The notes beneath the pieces are model-generated. The model was given only the letters and a program-made list of their open reading frames with translations, was not told where the DNA came from and did not search any database. Source: Methanoregulaceae archaeon (GTDB lineage: Bacteria > Armatimonadota > Fimbriimonadia > Fimbriimonadales > Fimbriimonadaceae). From it: a DNA stretch of 64,000 bases. The stretch spans positions 186,001-250,000 of the forward strand of contig JADZEW010000001.1 of the NCBI GenBank assembly GCA_020850325.1. Reading direction: 5' to 3'. Of this stretch, positions 1 to 7,724 are shown in pieces; positions within the stretch are counted from its first letter, which is position 1, and each line of letters starts with the position of its first letter. The translations under genes were made by a program, and so were the position numbers.

Positions 1-203
1 GCGTATTTGGGCTCGCTCAGCGAAAAGCCTACGAGTTCGATAAAGTTTGTTTGGGTGAAGTCCCAGATCGGGGAAAACGTCTGGAACAGTTCAGGTAGTC
101 CTTCTTCGAGAAACCACTTGTAGCTGTTTAGCTGCAACTCAATAAGATTCGGCACCTCGAGGAATCGATCGATTCGCTTCGAGGATGGCTGAATTACTCT
201 CAT
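1..203 (-). CDS. rpoB: RNA polymerase beta subunit, N-terminal fragment (window edge)
   Basis: This is the first 67 codons of the beta subunit of DNA-directed RNA polymerase; the rest lies beyond the left edge. Translating the minus strand from ATG at 203 gives MRVIQPSSKRIDRFLEVPNL, followed by IELQLNSYKWFLEEGLPELF, the highly conserved start of bacterial RpoB (beta1/protrusion, where the core enzyme begins). A GGAGG Shine-Dalgarno lies four bases before the ATG. The truncation is only the window boundary; the frame is intact. rpoN lies upstream on the same strand but a promoter-like sequence separates the two, so rpoB probably has its own promoter. Confidence 0.95.
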   Translation of the reverse strand, partial: MRVIQPSSKRIDRFLEVPNLIELQLNSYKWFLEEGLPELFQTFSPIWDFTQTNFIELVGFSLSEPKY

Positions 204-234
204 CAGACCTCCGGGGCGTTGGGCGCGAACGTTC

Positions 235-265
235 ATTCTACCCCGCCCCGACCCGCAAGGGTCAA
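235..265 (-). promoter_or_regulatory. Candidate rpoB promoter
   Basis: On the minus strand TTGACC (265-260) and TAGAAT (240-235) are separated by 19 nt, rather long for a sigma-70 promoter. They give a leader of about 25 nt that includes the GGAGG of rpoB. Sequence-only prediction. Confidence 0.45.
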
Positions 266-296
266 GAAGACAGCCCAATATTCGGCGAAACGGTGA

Positions 297-1682
297 TTAC
301 GCCGTTCGTCGCTTGCGAGAGCTCAGCAGCTTGGTTCGATCTCGATACTTGTTGACGGTTCTCCGGGCGACTTCGACGCCCTTCTTCTTGAGAATCGCCG
401 CGATCTGCTCGTCGGACAGAGGATTGTTCGGATTCTCGGTCGCCAAAATGTCTTCGATCATCTTCTGCACGCGCAGCGCTGGCTTGAAGAACACCTCGAA
501 TGCGACCACTTCCCCGTTTCCGATTTGCACAAACTTGCCCATCGTAGCTCGGCTGATCGTGCTCTCGTGAACCCCCAAGTCCTTGGCCAGTTGGGTTCGC
601 GTCAGTGCCTTTAGGAACTGATACTGGCCAGTCGTCACAAATCCGCTTTGGTGCTCCAGCAGGTACTCGCCGATCCGCCGCAGCGTCAGTCGGCGCTGGT
701 GCACGCTCTGAATGAAGTTCGCCGCCCGCTTAACATATTCAGTCACGTGTCTGCGCTCTTCCTTGTCGGGATGAGCCGCCTTTCTCATCTGTTCGAAACG
801 AACTCGATAGGCGCGATTGATACTCAGCGAGTTGGGGTCGGCCCCACGAACATCGACGTGCCAGCCCGTCTCGTCGTGGCTCAAGATCAAGTCCGGCACC
901 ACCGAAGGCATCCGAATCGCCCGCGAGGTCGTCACATGACCTGGGCAGAATGTCTCGCCCGGGTACGGGCAGAGTTGCAGAATGGCCTTGAACGCTTGCT
1001 CGACAACCTCGGGTAGCGCCCGGTAGCGACGCGCGATCCGCATCGGCTTTCGCGCCAAGAAGTCATCGAGGTGATGCTTCAAAATCAGCCGGGCAAGCTT
1101 GGACTCGATCGTATCTTCGTCGCGAAGCTGGAGTAGCAAGCACTCTTCCACCGTCGTTGCGCCAACGCCAGCCGGTTCGCAATGACGCAGATGGCTGAGG
1201 ACCAACTCGACTTCCTCGAGCGGGTAGCCGGTCGCCAGGGAAATCTCCTCGACCGGCGTGGCCAGGTACCCCTTCTCGTTGATGCACTCGACCAGATACT
1301 CTGCGAGCGGCTCGAGCTTCTTGGGCACCATGGGCAGCAGTTGGGCCCGGAGGTGCTCCCACAGCGAAGTGGTCGTCGATGCAAGTTCGGTCCAGTCGAC
1401 CGAGTCGTCGTCGTTGGGAAGGCTGCGCTGGAACTCGAAGTCCTCGCTTGAGGGCCGCAACTCGTGCGGAGCAATCGCCCGCAAAATCGCCTCATCGGTG
1501 ATCGGCGCCTGCTCCTCTTCGAGCCTCTCCAAAGCCGGGTTCTCGTTGATCTCGGCGTCGATCGCTTGCTCGAGCTCCTGTTGGGTTAACGCCAGAATCT
1601 GGCTGGTTAACACGATCTTGGGGTCGACTCGCAACCCAAGACCCGATTCGATACGTGTCCAGTTTCTTACGCCCTGACTCAC
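297..1682 (-). CDS. rpoN: RNA polymerase sigma-54 factor
   Basis: Sigma-54 directs core RNA polymerase to -24/-12 promoters and needs an AAA+ activator to open them. The 461-aa protein has the expected order: region I (roughly residues 1-55, with a Leu/Gln-rich helix and the ENPALE motif), an acidic linker, the core-binding domain, and a C-terminal DNA-binding part that ends with the RpoN box. The box reads ARRTVNKYRD (about residues 439-448), against the usual ARRTVAKYRE. The start is GTG at 1682 with GAGGG seven bases upstream. No sigma-54 activator and no convincing -24/-12 promoter was seen in this window, so its targets are elsewhere. Confidence 0.95.
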   Translation of the reverse strand: MSQGVRNWTRIESGLGLRVDPKIVLTSQILALTQQELEQAIDAEINENPALERLEEEQAPITDEAILRAIAPHELRPSSEDFEFQRSLPNDDDSVDWTELASTTTSLWEHLRAQLLPMVPKKLEPLAEYLVECINEKGYLATPVEEISLATGYPLEEVELVLSHLRHCEPAGVGATTVEECLLLQLRDEDTIESKLARLILKHHLDDFLARKPMRIARRYRALPEVVEQAFKAILQLCPYPGETFCPGHVTTSRAIRMPSVVPDLILSHDETGWHVDVRGADPNSLSINRAYRVRFEQMRKAAHPDKEERRHVTEYVKRAANFIQSVHQRRLTLRRIGEYLLEHQSGFVTTGQYQFLKALTRTQLAKDLGVHESTISRATMGKFVQIGNGEVVAFEVFFKPALRVQKMIEDILATENPNNPLSDEQIAAILKKKGVEVARRTVNKYRDRTKLLSSRKRRTA

Positions 1683-1781
1683 CGCTGTTCCCTCAAGTGA
1701 GGTATCGGCTCTCAGAAGGGCCGATCAACCCGGAAGGATTGCGAGCTTCTGCGTGTACACTGAGGTTAAGGAGACGAGATC

Positions 1782-2489
1782 ATGGGTATTCGCAAGGTCA
1801 TCTGCGCGCTGGATACGGGCGATTTGGGAGAAGCGCTCCGGATTGTTCGCCGTCTGGCCCCCAGAATCTCGCGATTCAAGGTGGGCCACGCCCTGACCCT
1901 GCCCCACGGCCTTGATGTGCTTGCCCAGCTCCAAGACGCGGGTGCCTCGAAGATCTTTCTCGACCTGAAGTTTCACGACATCCCGAACTCGGTCGCGCTG
2001 GCCGTTCGAGAAGCCGCCCGCCACCGCGTGTGGATGATGACGCTGCATATCGCAGGCGGCCCGGCCATGATGACCGCCGCCGTCGAGGAAGCGCGTTCGT
2101 TCGGCGAAGAACAAGCCCCGAATCTTGTCGGAGTTTCCGTGCTTACGTCGCTGGATCAGCACGTGCTGACCGACCATCTTGGCGTCAATCGGTCGCTGGA
2201 AGATCACATGGTGTATCTGTCCAAGCTCGCGATCGACTGCGGGATGGACGGCGTCGTGTGCTCGTGCCACGAGATCAAGCCGATCCGCGCGGTGGTGGGC
2301 CACGGCATCATCGTCACGCCAGGGATTCGCTTGGCCCACGGCGAGACCCACGACCAGCAGCGAGTCGGCACCGCAAAGCAAGCCTTAGGGGATGGTGCCG
2401 ACTACTTGGTGATCGGCCGCGCCCTTACGGATTCGCCCGACATCGATCTGACGCTCGCCGCCTTGGGATTCGAGACCGTCGGTTCGTGA
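1782..2489 (+). CDS. pyrF: Orotidine 5'-phosphate decarboxylase
   Basis: Last step of de novo UMP synthesis: decarboxylation of OMP to UMP in the cytosol. The 235-aa length fits the short PyrF class. The catalytic signature DLKFHDIPN is at residues 61-69, with the Asp/Lys/Asp charge network at D61, K63 and D66; the phosphate-binding PGIRL is near residue 183. The ATG has an AAGGAG Shine-Dalgarno, and TACACT (1756-1761) is a plausible -10. The stop overlaps the GTG start of mutY by 4 nt (GTGA), so the two are probably co-translated, although they share no pathway. Confidence 0.96.
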   Translation: MGIRKVICALDTGDLGEALRIVRRLAPRISRFKVGHALTLPHGLDVLAQLQDAGASKIFLDLKFHDIPNSVALAVREAARHRVWMMTLHIAGGPAMMTAAVEEARSFGEEQAPNLVGVSVLTSLDQHVLTDHLGVNRSLEDHMVYLSKLAIDCGMDGVVCSCHEIKPIRAVVGHGIIVTPGIRLAHGETHDQQRVGTAKQALGDGADYLVIGRALTDSPDIDLTLAALGFETVGS

Positions 2490-3424
2490 GTCTGCTAGAT
2501 TGGTACGACCGCTACGGTCGTGACCTGCCCTGGCGACGCACCCGCGACCCCTATGCCGTATGGGTGAGCGAGGTCATGCTCCAACAAACCCAGGTCGCGA
2601 CCGTCCTTCCCTATTACGAGCGATGGATGGCGCGCTTCCCCACTGCGGCGTCGCTGGCCGAAGCTCCCGAAGAAGAGGTGATGGCGCATTGGCAGGGCCT
2701 GGGCTACTATCGCCGCTGCCGCAATCTGCTCGAAGGCGTGCGGCGATGCGTAGCCAACGGCTTCCCCGTGGGTCATGACGCCTGGCGATCGATGCCGGGA
2801 GTCGGCGACTACACCGCAGCCGCCCTCGCCAGCATTCTTGATGGCGAACCCACACCCGTCGTCGATGGCAATGTCGAGCGCGTGTACGCGCGGGTATGTG
2901 CAGATGATTCAGTAGGCGACACCCGACGCCGCGCCGCCCGAGCCTGGGCGCAAACGCTCATCTCCCACGAGCGCCCCGGAGATTGGAACCAAGCGATCAT
3001 GGAGCTCGGCGCGACCGTCTGCCGCCCCCGAAATCCTCGTTGCGAAGCCTGTCCGCTCCAAAGCGAATGCCTCGCCTTTGCGCGAGGGCTCACCGACAGC
3101 CTCCCCACCCCCAAGCCGAGACCGACGACCGTGGATCGTACGCATCCGGTCGCGGTTTGGCGTCGCGCCGATGGCGCGGTCGGAATGGTGCAAGCGCAAG
3201 AAGCCGAGTGGTGGGCGGGACTCTGGGTGCTCCCGACCCCATCCGCCATAGGCCAACTCATCGCCTCGGTCACGACGACCGTCACCCATCATCGCGTCGT
3301 GCTCTCCGCTTATGAAGGAGTCGGCGAGCCACCCACGGGCCTGCGTTGGGTGACCCGCGGGGAGCTTCCCGCCGTCCCCATCCCGGCGCCCTTTCGCAAG
3401 TTGCTGACTAAGCTCGGCTTTTGA
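2486..3424 (+). CDS. mutY: A/G-specific adenine glycosylase
   Basis: Base-excision repair glycosylase that removes adenine mispaired with 8-oxoguanine. The reading frame is open far upstream inside pyrF, but homology begins only at GTG 2486, which overlaps the pyrF stop; that start gives 312 aa. Visible motifs are E29 in the SEVMLQQTQV helix, the helix-hairpin-helix MPGVGDYT (103-110), the catalytic Asp in VVDGNV (D127), and a complete 4Fe-4S loop C179-X6-C186-X2-C189-X5-C195. The C-terminal NUDIX-like domain that reads 8-oxoG is shortened. The 3' end overlaps the convergent oxidoreductase gene by 17 nt. Confidence 0.95.
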   Translation: MSLLDWYDRYGRDLPWRRTRDPYAVWVSEVMLQQTQVATVLPYYERWMARFPTAASLAEAPEEEVMAHWQGLGYYRRCRNLLEGVRRCVANGFPVGHDAWRSMPGVGDYTAAALASILDGEPTPVVDGNVERVYARVCADDSVGDTRRRAARAWAQTLISHERPGDWNQAIMELGATVCRPRNPRCEACPLQSECLAFARGLTDSLPTPKPRPTTVDRTHPVAVWRRADGAVGMVQAQEAEWWAGLWVLPTPSAIGQLIASVTTTVTHHRVVLSAYEGVGEPPTGLRWVTRGELPAVPIPAPFRKLLTKLGF

Positions 3425-4391
3425 GCTGCCGAATCTCTTCGAGCGTGGTTTCGAGCGACGTGCGCGAGGTCAAAGGCGTCACGATCTCCAGCGGCTGTCC
3501 CGCATTCACGCGGTCCACGAAGTATCGAAGCTCGTGGTAGTAGCCGCCGAGGTCGCTGATGTTGCCGCCGCCTTGGGCTTCCATCTTCGCAAACTCGGGC
3601 ACGACGGGCTCCTTGCCGGGTTCGTAGATCGTGAGGGGACCCGCGTCCATGATCGCCGCGCCACGCTCGAAGATCGCGCGGAACGCCATCTTGAAAGGCG
3701 TGTGCGAAGGCAGATTCCAGCCGCCTTCGAGGTGAGCCACGCATCCCGGGTAGGTCATCGTGGTGAAAACATGACCCGGGCCGCGCTCGTCGACCGTGCC
3801 CCACGAGTTGATCGAGTCGGGATCGCCAAGCAGGTAGTGGATGAAGTCGGTGTCGTGGATGTGCATGTCCAGCACGCCCCCGCCCGCGAGCTTCTCGTCG
3901 GCGAGCCAGTTGTCGCTCGACCAGTGCGGAAACTCGCCGTAACGTAGAAGGTTGATCGAAAGAAGTTTGCCCAATCGCCCGTCGTCGGTGATCTCCTTGA
4001 GGAGCGCGTACTCGGGCCAGAAGCGGATACAGTGGCCGATCATGAGCTGCACGCCCGCCTGGTCGACGGCCTCGATCATCGCGTCGGCGTCGGCGACGGC
4101 AAGCGCCATCGGCTTCTCGCAGAAGATGTGCTTGCCGGCTTGGGCGGCGAGGATCGTCGCTTCCTTGTGGAGGTGAGTGGGAAGGCAGATGTCGACCGCG
4201 TCGAGCTCTTCGGCGGCGAACATGGCTTCGAGGCTGAGGTAGGCGTTCGCGCTGAAGTCGATGCCGAACTTCTCCGCCCGAGCCGGCTTGTGATCCGCCA
4301 CCGCGACCAACTGTGCTCCATCAAGGAGCGAGTAGACGTTTGAATGCATGCGGCCCATAAAGCCGCATCCGACGAGTCCGACGCGAAGCAT
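3408..4391 (-). CDS. Gfo/Idh/MocA-family NAD(P)-dependent oxidoreductase
   Basis: Predicted cytosolic sugar or inositol-type dehydrogenase of 327 aa. The N-terminal Rossmann fold starts at once with MLRVGLVGCGFMG (residues 1-13). The family's EKP motif is at 92-94 (CEKPMAL), and the C-terminal half has the mixed alpha/beta dimer domain. The exact substrate cannot be read from sequence. The frame is open upstream to 4748, but the Rossmann start fixes the initiator at ATG 4391. No clear Shine-Dalgarno; CATCAT lies 6 nt before the ATG, a weak match to the leaderless pattern seen elsewhere in the window. Monocistronic, convergent with mutY. Confidence 0.88.
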   Translation of the reverse strand: MLRVGLVGCGFMGRMHSNVYSLLDGAQLVAVADHKPARAEKFGIDFSANAYLSLEAMFAAEELDAVDICLPTHLHKEATILAAQAGKHIFCEKPMALAVADADAMIEAVDQAGVQLMIGHCIRFWPEYALLKEITDDGRLGKLLSINLLRYGEFPHWSSDNWLADEKLAGGGVLDMHIHDTDFIHYLLGDPDSINSWGTVDERGPGHVFTTMTYPGCVAHLEGGWNLPSHTPFKMAFRAIFERGAAIMDAGPLTIYEPGKEPVVPEFAKMEAQGGGNISDLGGYYHELRYFVDRVNAGQPLEIVTPLTSRTSLETTLEEIRQLKSRA

Positions 4392-4481
4392 AAACTCATG
4401 ATGACTTATGGCGGCTAAATCTGCCGATAACCGCCACCGTCGCAACCCCGCACAACATTCAGGTGCGGAACACCGCGCGGA

Positions 4482-4682
4482 ATGCCAAACATCTCCTTTG
4501 GTATGTGGAGGGACGAGGAACTCTTTCTGGTGTTGACGCAAGAGGAAGCGTGGGAACTGATGTCCCGCTGCCTCAACAGCGCGGAACCCGACAACGAGAC
4601 GAGCCGGGCGGTGTTGCGCAAGCTCGCGCGGATTCTGCAGTGCGCCCAGATGGAACCCGCGACGGATCAGCGCGCGGCGTAA
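4482..4682 (+). CDS. Small acidic protein of unknown function
   Basis: A 66-aa ORF beginning MPNISFGMWRDEELFLVLTQ, with a helical acidic/leucine-rich pattern (LTQEEAWELM and RAVLRKLARIL) and no signal peptide or membrane segment. It looks like a compact helical protein and not random translation, and it fills the gap between two minus-strand genes. The Shine-Dalgarno is weak (GCGGA directly before ATG). A second Met at residue 8 is an alternative start. I do not recognise the family. Two cloverleaf repeats lie just downstream and may end its transcript. Confidence 0.55.
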   Translation: MPNISFGMWRDEELFLVLTQEEAWELMSRCLNSAEPDNETSRAVLRKLARILQCAQMEPATDQRAA

Positions 4683-4689
4683 GCACTCG

Positions 4690-4747
4690 GGAGGGCGCCG
4701 CTCCGTCGGCGCCGACAACCTGGCCACGACAAAGCGTGGCCCTCCCA
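4690..4747. repeat. Cloverleaf palindromic repeat, copy 1
   Basis: A 58-nt unit closed by GGGAGGG and CCCTCCC. It holds two perfect internal hairpins: GGCGCCG-ctccgt-CGGCGCC and GGCCACG-acaaag-CGTGGCC, so it can fold as a three-way junction. It lies between genes and is followed 24 nt later by a second copy. Confidence 0.8.
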
Positions 4748-4771
4748 CCAGCCGACATTACTGGCCACTCG

Positions 4772-4829
4772 GGAGGGCGCCGCTCTGTCGGCGCCGTACT
4801 CCTGGCCACGACGAAGCGTGGCCCTCCCG
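4772..4829. repeat. Cloverleaf palindromic repeat, copy 2
   Basis: Also 58 nt and in the same orientation as copy 1. It differs at six positions, all in the two hexaloops or the linker between the hairpins; every stem base is conserved. This fits a REP/MITE-like element held by its structure. It ends just before the stop of the convergent membrane-protein gene. Confidence 0.8.
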
Positions 4830-4834
4830 CCGTG

Positions 4835-6133
4835 CTACCCGTGAATCTGCCGCAGCGCGCGCTTGTTGAAGTACGCCAGCGCGGCTAACTCTCCAATCAG
4901 CGCCACATTCATCGCGAACGCGGCGATCGAGACGCCTGGCCACTTCATCGCCAGGCCGATCCCCAGCCCGACGAACAGCAGCCCCATGCCGACTCCGACC
5001 GAGGTCAGCCGCGGCATCGTCATGCGCGCCACAGTCAAGGTGCCGCGGGCGAAGCTCTGCAGCGCCCCGATGAGCGGGAACGCAACGCAGAGGATGATCG
5101 CGGCATGCGCCATCTCGGCGGTGTCGGCGGGGGTTTTCAGCAGTCCGGACAGGAACGCGAGATCGCCTCGCGTCAGCCACAGCACACCGAGCAGCGACGA
5201 CGAGAACACGCCGACGCCGATGCAGAAGCGCCGAAGCTGGCGCACGGAGTCGGCGTCCTTAGCGAGCGTTATGACCACCTCGGGCAAGGCGTACACGATC
5301 GTTCGGTGCATCCACACCAGCGTGGTGGTGACCTGCCAGCCCGCCATCGCGAGCACGGAATCCGGGGATCGGGCGAGCGCGGCGCCGACGATCGGCCCCG
5401 CACTGAGGGTGAGCATCGTCGTCGCGGTCAGCGGTAGGTGAAACTTCGCGAGATCGGACATGGACAGATCGGGGCCCTCGACTTCCTCGGGCAAGCCCGC
5501 CACCACCCGCCGACTGACCAAGTGGACGAAGATCGCCTCGGACGTCACCGACGCCATCAGCGCAATCGCGACCGCCATTGTTCCGCTGAACTGGGCGGTC
5601 GATGCGACGCTGAAGCCGACGGTCGCGGCAAAGGCCATGCGCACCACCGTACCCACTCCCACCGGGCGGGTGTGTCCGTTGCGGATCAGCAAGCCCTGCT
5701 TATATCTGCGCCAGCCGATCATCGCGCTCCACGGAATCATCACCGCCAAGGGAAGGCGAAGTTCGTCGGCCACGGCGACGGGAAGCCGCAAGACGTTCAG
5801 CGTGATGAGGGGATAGAGCGGGGTCAGCGTCACCAGCGCGTGGACGACCGTGCACCAGCCCATCACCCACCACACAAACCGGCTGATGAGCGCGAACCGC
5901 TTGCGATCTCGGGCGAGCGCGGTCGAGGTGCTGAGCAAGTCGATGACCGGACTCTCGATCCACAGCGACATCGACATCAGCATCAGGAACGCCGCGATGT
6001 GGAGCTTGGCGTCGGGCAGCTGCGAGATGATGCGCAGCGAAATCGGGGCCTCCGCCGACATGAACAGCCACGAAGCCGCAAGCGGAACATAGAAGCGGAA
6101 GATGCGGCTGGTGGAGAGGGGCCCGGTTGACAA
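4835..6133 (-). CDS. Polytopic membrane protein, MOP/ANKH-like
   Basis: A 432-aa integral membrane protein with about ten to twelve hydrophobic segments spread over its length. Two similar halves each open with an aromatic-Pro-Leu start (FRFYVPLAASW near residue 13 and KFHLPLTATTM near residue 230). This two-fold arrangement recalls the MATE/MurJ/ANKH (MOP) exporter fold, and the opening resembles the ANKH branch, but I cannot assign a substrate. The start is TTG at 6133 with GAGG four bases upstream. It stands 40 nt downstream of murB on the same strand, so it may share that transcript and could serve envelope transport; that is inference. Confidence 0.6.
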   Translation of the reverse strand: MSTGPLSTSRIFRFYVPLAASWLFMSAEAPISLRIISQLPDAKLHIAAFLMLMSMSLWIESPVIDLLSTSTALARDRKRFALISRFVWWVMGWCTVVHALVTLTPLYPLITLNVLRLPVAVADELRLPLAVMIPWSAMIGWRRYKQGLLIRNGHTRPVGVGTVVRMAFAATVGFSVASTAQFSGTMAVAIALMASVTSEAIFVHLVSRRVVAGLPEEVEGPDLSMSDLAKFHLPLTATTMLTLSAGPIVGAALARSPDSVLAMAGWQVTTTLVWMHRTIVYALPEVVITLAKDADSVRQLRRFCIGVGVFSSSLLGVLWLTRGDLAFLSGLLKTPADTAEMAHAAIILCVAFPLIGALQSFARGTLTVARMTMPRLTSVGVGMGLLFVGLGIGLAMKWPGVSIAAFAMNVALIGELAALAYFNKRALRQIHG

Positions 6134-6173
6134 CGCGCCTCAAGGTACCCGGATCGCCCGGTGTCGGATAGCG

Positions 6174-7112
6174 CTAGTCCCAGCGTCCCAGGAACAGCAC
6201 TTCCGGTTCGAGCGTCACCCCGTGCGCTTCGGAGACCTTCCACCGCGCCAGCGCGGCGAGGTCTCGGATTTCCGTGGCGGTTGCGCCACCGACATTGACG
6301 ATGAAGTTGGCGTGCCGTCGGGAGAGCATCGCCCCGCCGATTCGATGTCCGCTCAGCCCGACGCTTTCGATGAGATATCCGGCCGGCACCACGCCTGCCT
6401 CTTTCAGCTTGGGCGGGAGGGTCTCCAACCGCTGGGCGAGATCGGCATCGTTCACGTTCTTGAAGAAGCTGCCGGCGCTGGCAGAGGGGGGTTGCTTGGA
6501 AATCCGCTGCCGCTGATAGTCGCGGGCCTCGTCGTAGATCGCTTTGGGCGTTCCGGGCGGAAGCTTAAAGCGCAACCGCAACAAGACTGCCCGAGGCGGA
6601 TTCTGCCGGCGCAGCACGCTATCGCGGTAGGAGAACTCCATCCAAGCGGGCGACACCCAGCCACGCTCGCCCTCGTGGACGATCTCGATCTCGCTGAGGA
6701 ACTCCGAAACGTTGCTACGGTACGCGCCAGCATTGCTGACCAAAGCACCGCCGACCGTTCCCGGGATGCCCACGGCAAACTCCAAACCCGCCAGCCCCTG
6801 CTGAGCAGTCTTTAGGAACAACTCTTGGAAACCCACGCCGGAATCGACCTCGACGACCCCCGAATCGGCGTCGATGGTAAGTCCGCGAGTTTCGTTGATG
6901 ATCACGGTTCCTGCCACCCCGGCGTCGGACGGCAGGACATTGCTTCCCCACCCGAGCACGATCAGCGGATCGGTCCCCTGATGGCAGGCGGCGACCATCG
7001 CCGCGAGTTCATCCACCGAGCGCATCTGTGCAAACCAATCGGCTCTTCCCCCCGCCCGCAAGGTGGTGAAGGGGCGAAGACTGACGTCCGGGATCAGTTG
7101 AGGCGGTTGCAT
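6174..7112 (-). CDS. murB: UDP-N-acetylenolpyruvoylglucosamine reductase
   Basis: FAD enzyme that reduces UDP-GlcNAc-enolpyruvate to UDP-MurNAc with NADPH in the cytosolic part of peptidoglycan synthesis. In 312 aa it shows the FAD-pyrophosphate loop (GWGSN, 54-58), GIPGTVGGAL, the FSYRDS motif, the catalytic-Ser region SAGSFFKN and the C-terminal Glu in EPEVLFLG. I chose ATG 7112; an in-frame TTG at 7121 would add three residues. murB usually sits in a division/cell-wall cluster; here it lies 57 nt after tsaB and before a membrane protein, so it is dispersed from that cluster. Confidence 0.95.
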   Translation of the reverse strand: MQPPQLIPDVSLRPFTTLRAGGRADWFAQMRSVDELAAMVAACHQGTDPLIVLGWGSNVLPSDAGVAGTVIINETRGLTIDADSGVVEVDSGVGFQELFLKTAQQGLAGLEFAVGIPGTVGGALVSNAGAYRSNVSEFLSEIEIVHEGERGWVSPAWMEFSYRDSVLRRQNPPRAVLLRLRFKLPPGTPKAIYDEARDYQRQRISKQPPSASAGSFFKNVNDADLAQRLETLPPKLKEAGVVPAGYLIESVGLSGHRIGGAMLSRRHANFIVNVGGATATEIRDLAALARWKVSEAHGVTLEPEVLFLGRWD

Positions 7113-7169
7113 GGTTTCCAAACTGAGCTCTTGCAGGCGAGGGATGCGTTGTGCCCTCGCTCCGGAGTC

Positions 7170-7724
7170 TCAGCGATCGACCCTCCGGTACGGCGTCTTC
7201 GGCTGCGAGATCGCGGGCTCCATCAAGTGGTCGGGGCGCAGTTCCTCGGGGTTTACCAAGCTCGCTCGCGAGCGTAGTTCGATCGCCCTCGCCGCCGAGG
7301 GGAATCGATCTTCACCACCCAGTCCAAACCCGACCGCGGACACGGGCACTTCCGTCGTACGATACGCGGGCTCGCCCGGAACCCGAACAAACCACTCGCC
7401 CCGACGGCTGGGGAACGCAACGGTCCGATCCGCATCGATCAAGTCGAAAGCGCTCAGCCCACGAACCAATCGTCCACCGGCGAAGGCGAACGTCTTTGCG
7501 AGCATCACGCCGACACGAACCCCGATGAACGAACCTGGACCGATGTCGGCGATCCACTCCTCGACCTCGCGGGTATCCGCCCCGGCTAGCAACTCGTCGA
7601 GCATGGCGAGACAGGCCGCCGAAGCCGTGCGCGGCGCTTCCTGCGAGCGCTCGACAATCTCACCGCCGGGAAGCTGCACGGCGACCGAAGCTACCGCGCT
7701 CGACGTCGAAAACGCGACAATCAC
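7170..7724 (-). CDS. tsaB: tRNA N6-threonylcarbamoyladenosine biosynthesis protein TsaB
   Basis: TsaB is the inactive ASKHA-fold partner that dimerises with TsaD to make t6A37 in ANN-decoding tRNAs. The 184-aa protein begins MIVAFSTSSAVASVAVQL, in place of the ATP-binding start of TsaD, and carries the family motif IGPGSFIGVRVGVMLAKTFA (usual form GPGSFTGLR). The start is GTG 7724, which overlaps the stop of the upstream gene as GTGA; the open frame upstream lacks homology. It is shorter than the roughly 230 aa of E. coli TsaB, mostly through a short C-terminal half. tsaD and tsaE are not in the window. Confidence 0.85.
   Translation of the reverse strand: MIVAFSTSSAVASVAVQLPGGEIVERSQEAPRTASAACLAMLDELLAGADTREVEEWIADIGPGSFIGVRVGVMLAKTFAFAGGRLVRGLSAFDLIDADRTVAFPSRRGEWFVRVPGEPAYRTTEVPVSAVGFGLGGEDRFPSAARAIELRSRASLVNPEELRPDHLMEPAISQPKTPYRRVDR

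Noticed and set aside
1655-1915. Short plus-strand ORFs around the rpoN/pyrF gap
   Set aside because: Low-complexity Arg/Pro/Ser translations antisense to or out of frame with clear genes; typical high-GC shadow ORFs.
2030-2485. Long upstream extension of the mutY frame inside pyrF
   Set aside because: Translation is Arg-rich shadow of pyrF; MutY homology begins at GTG 2486.
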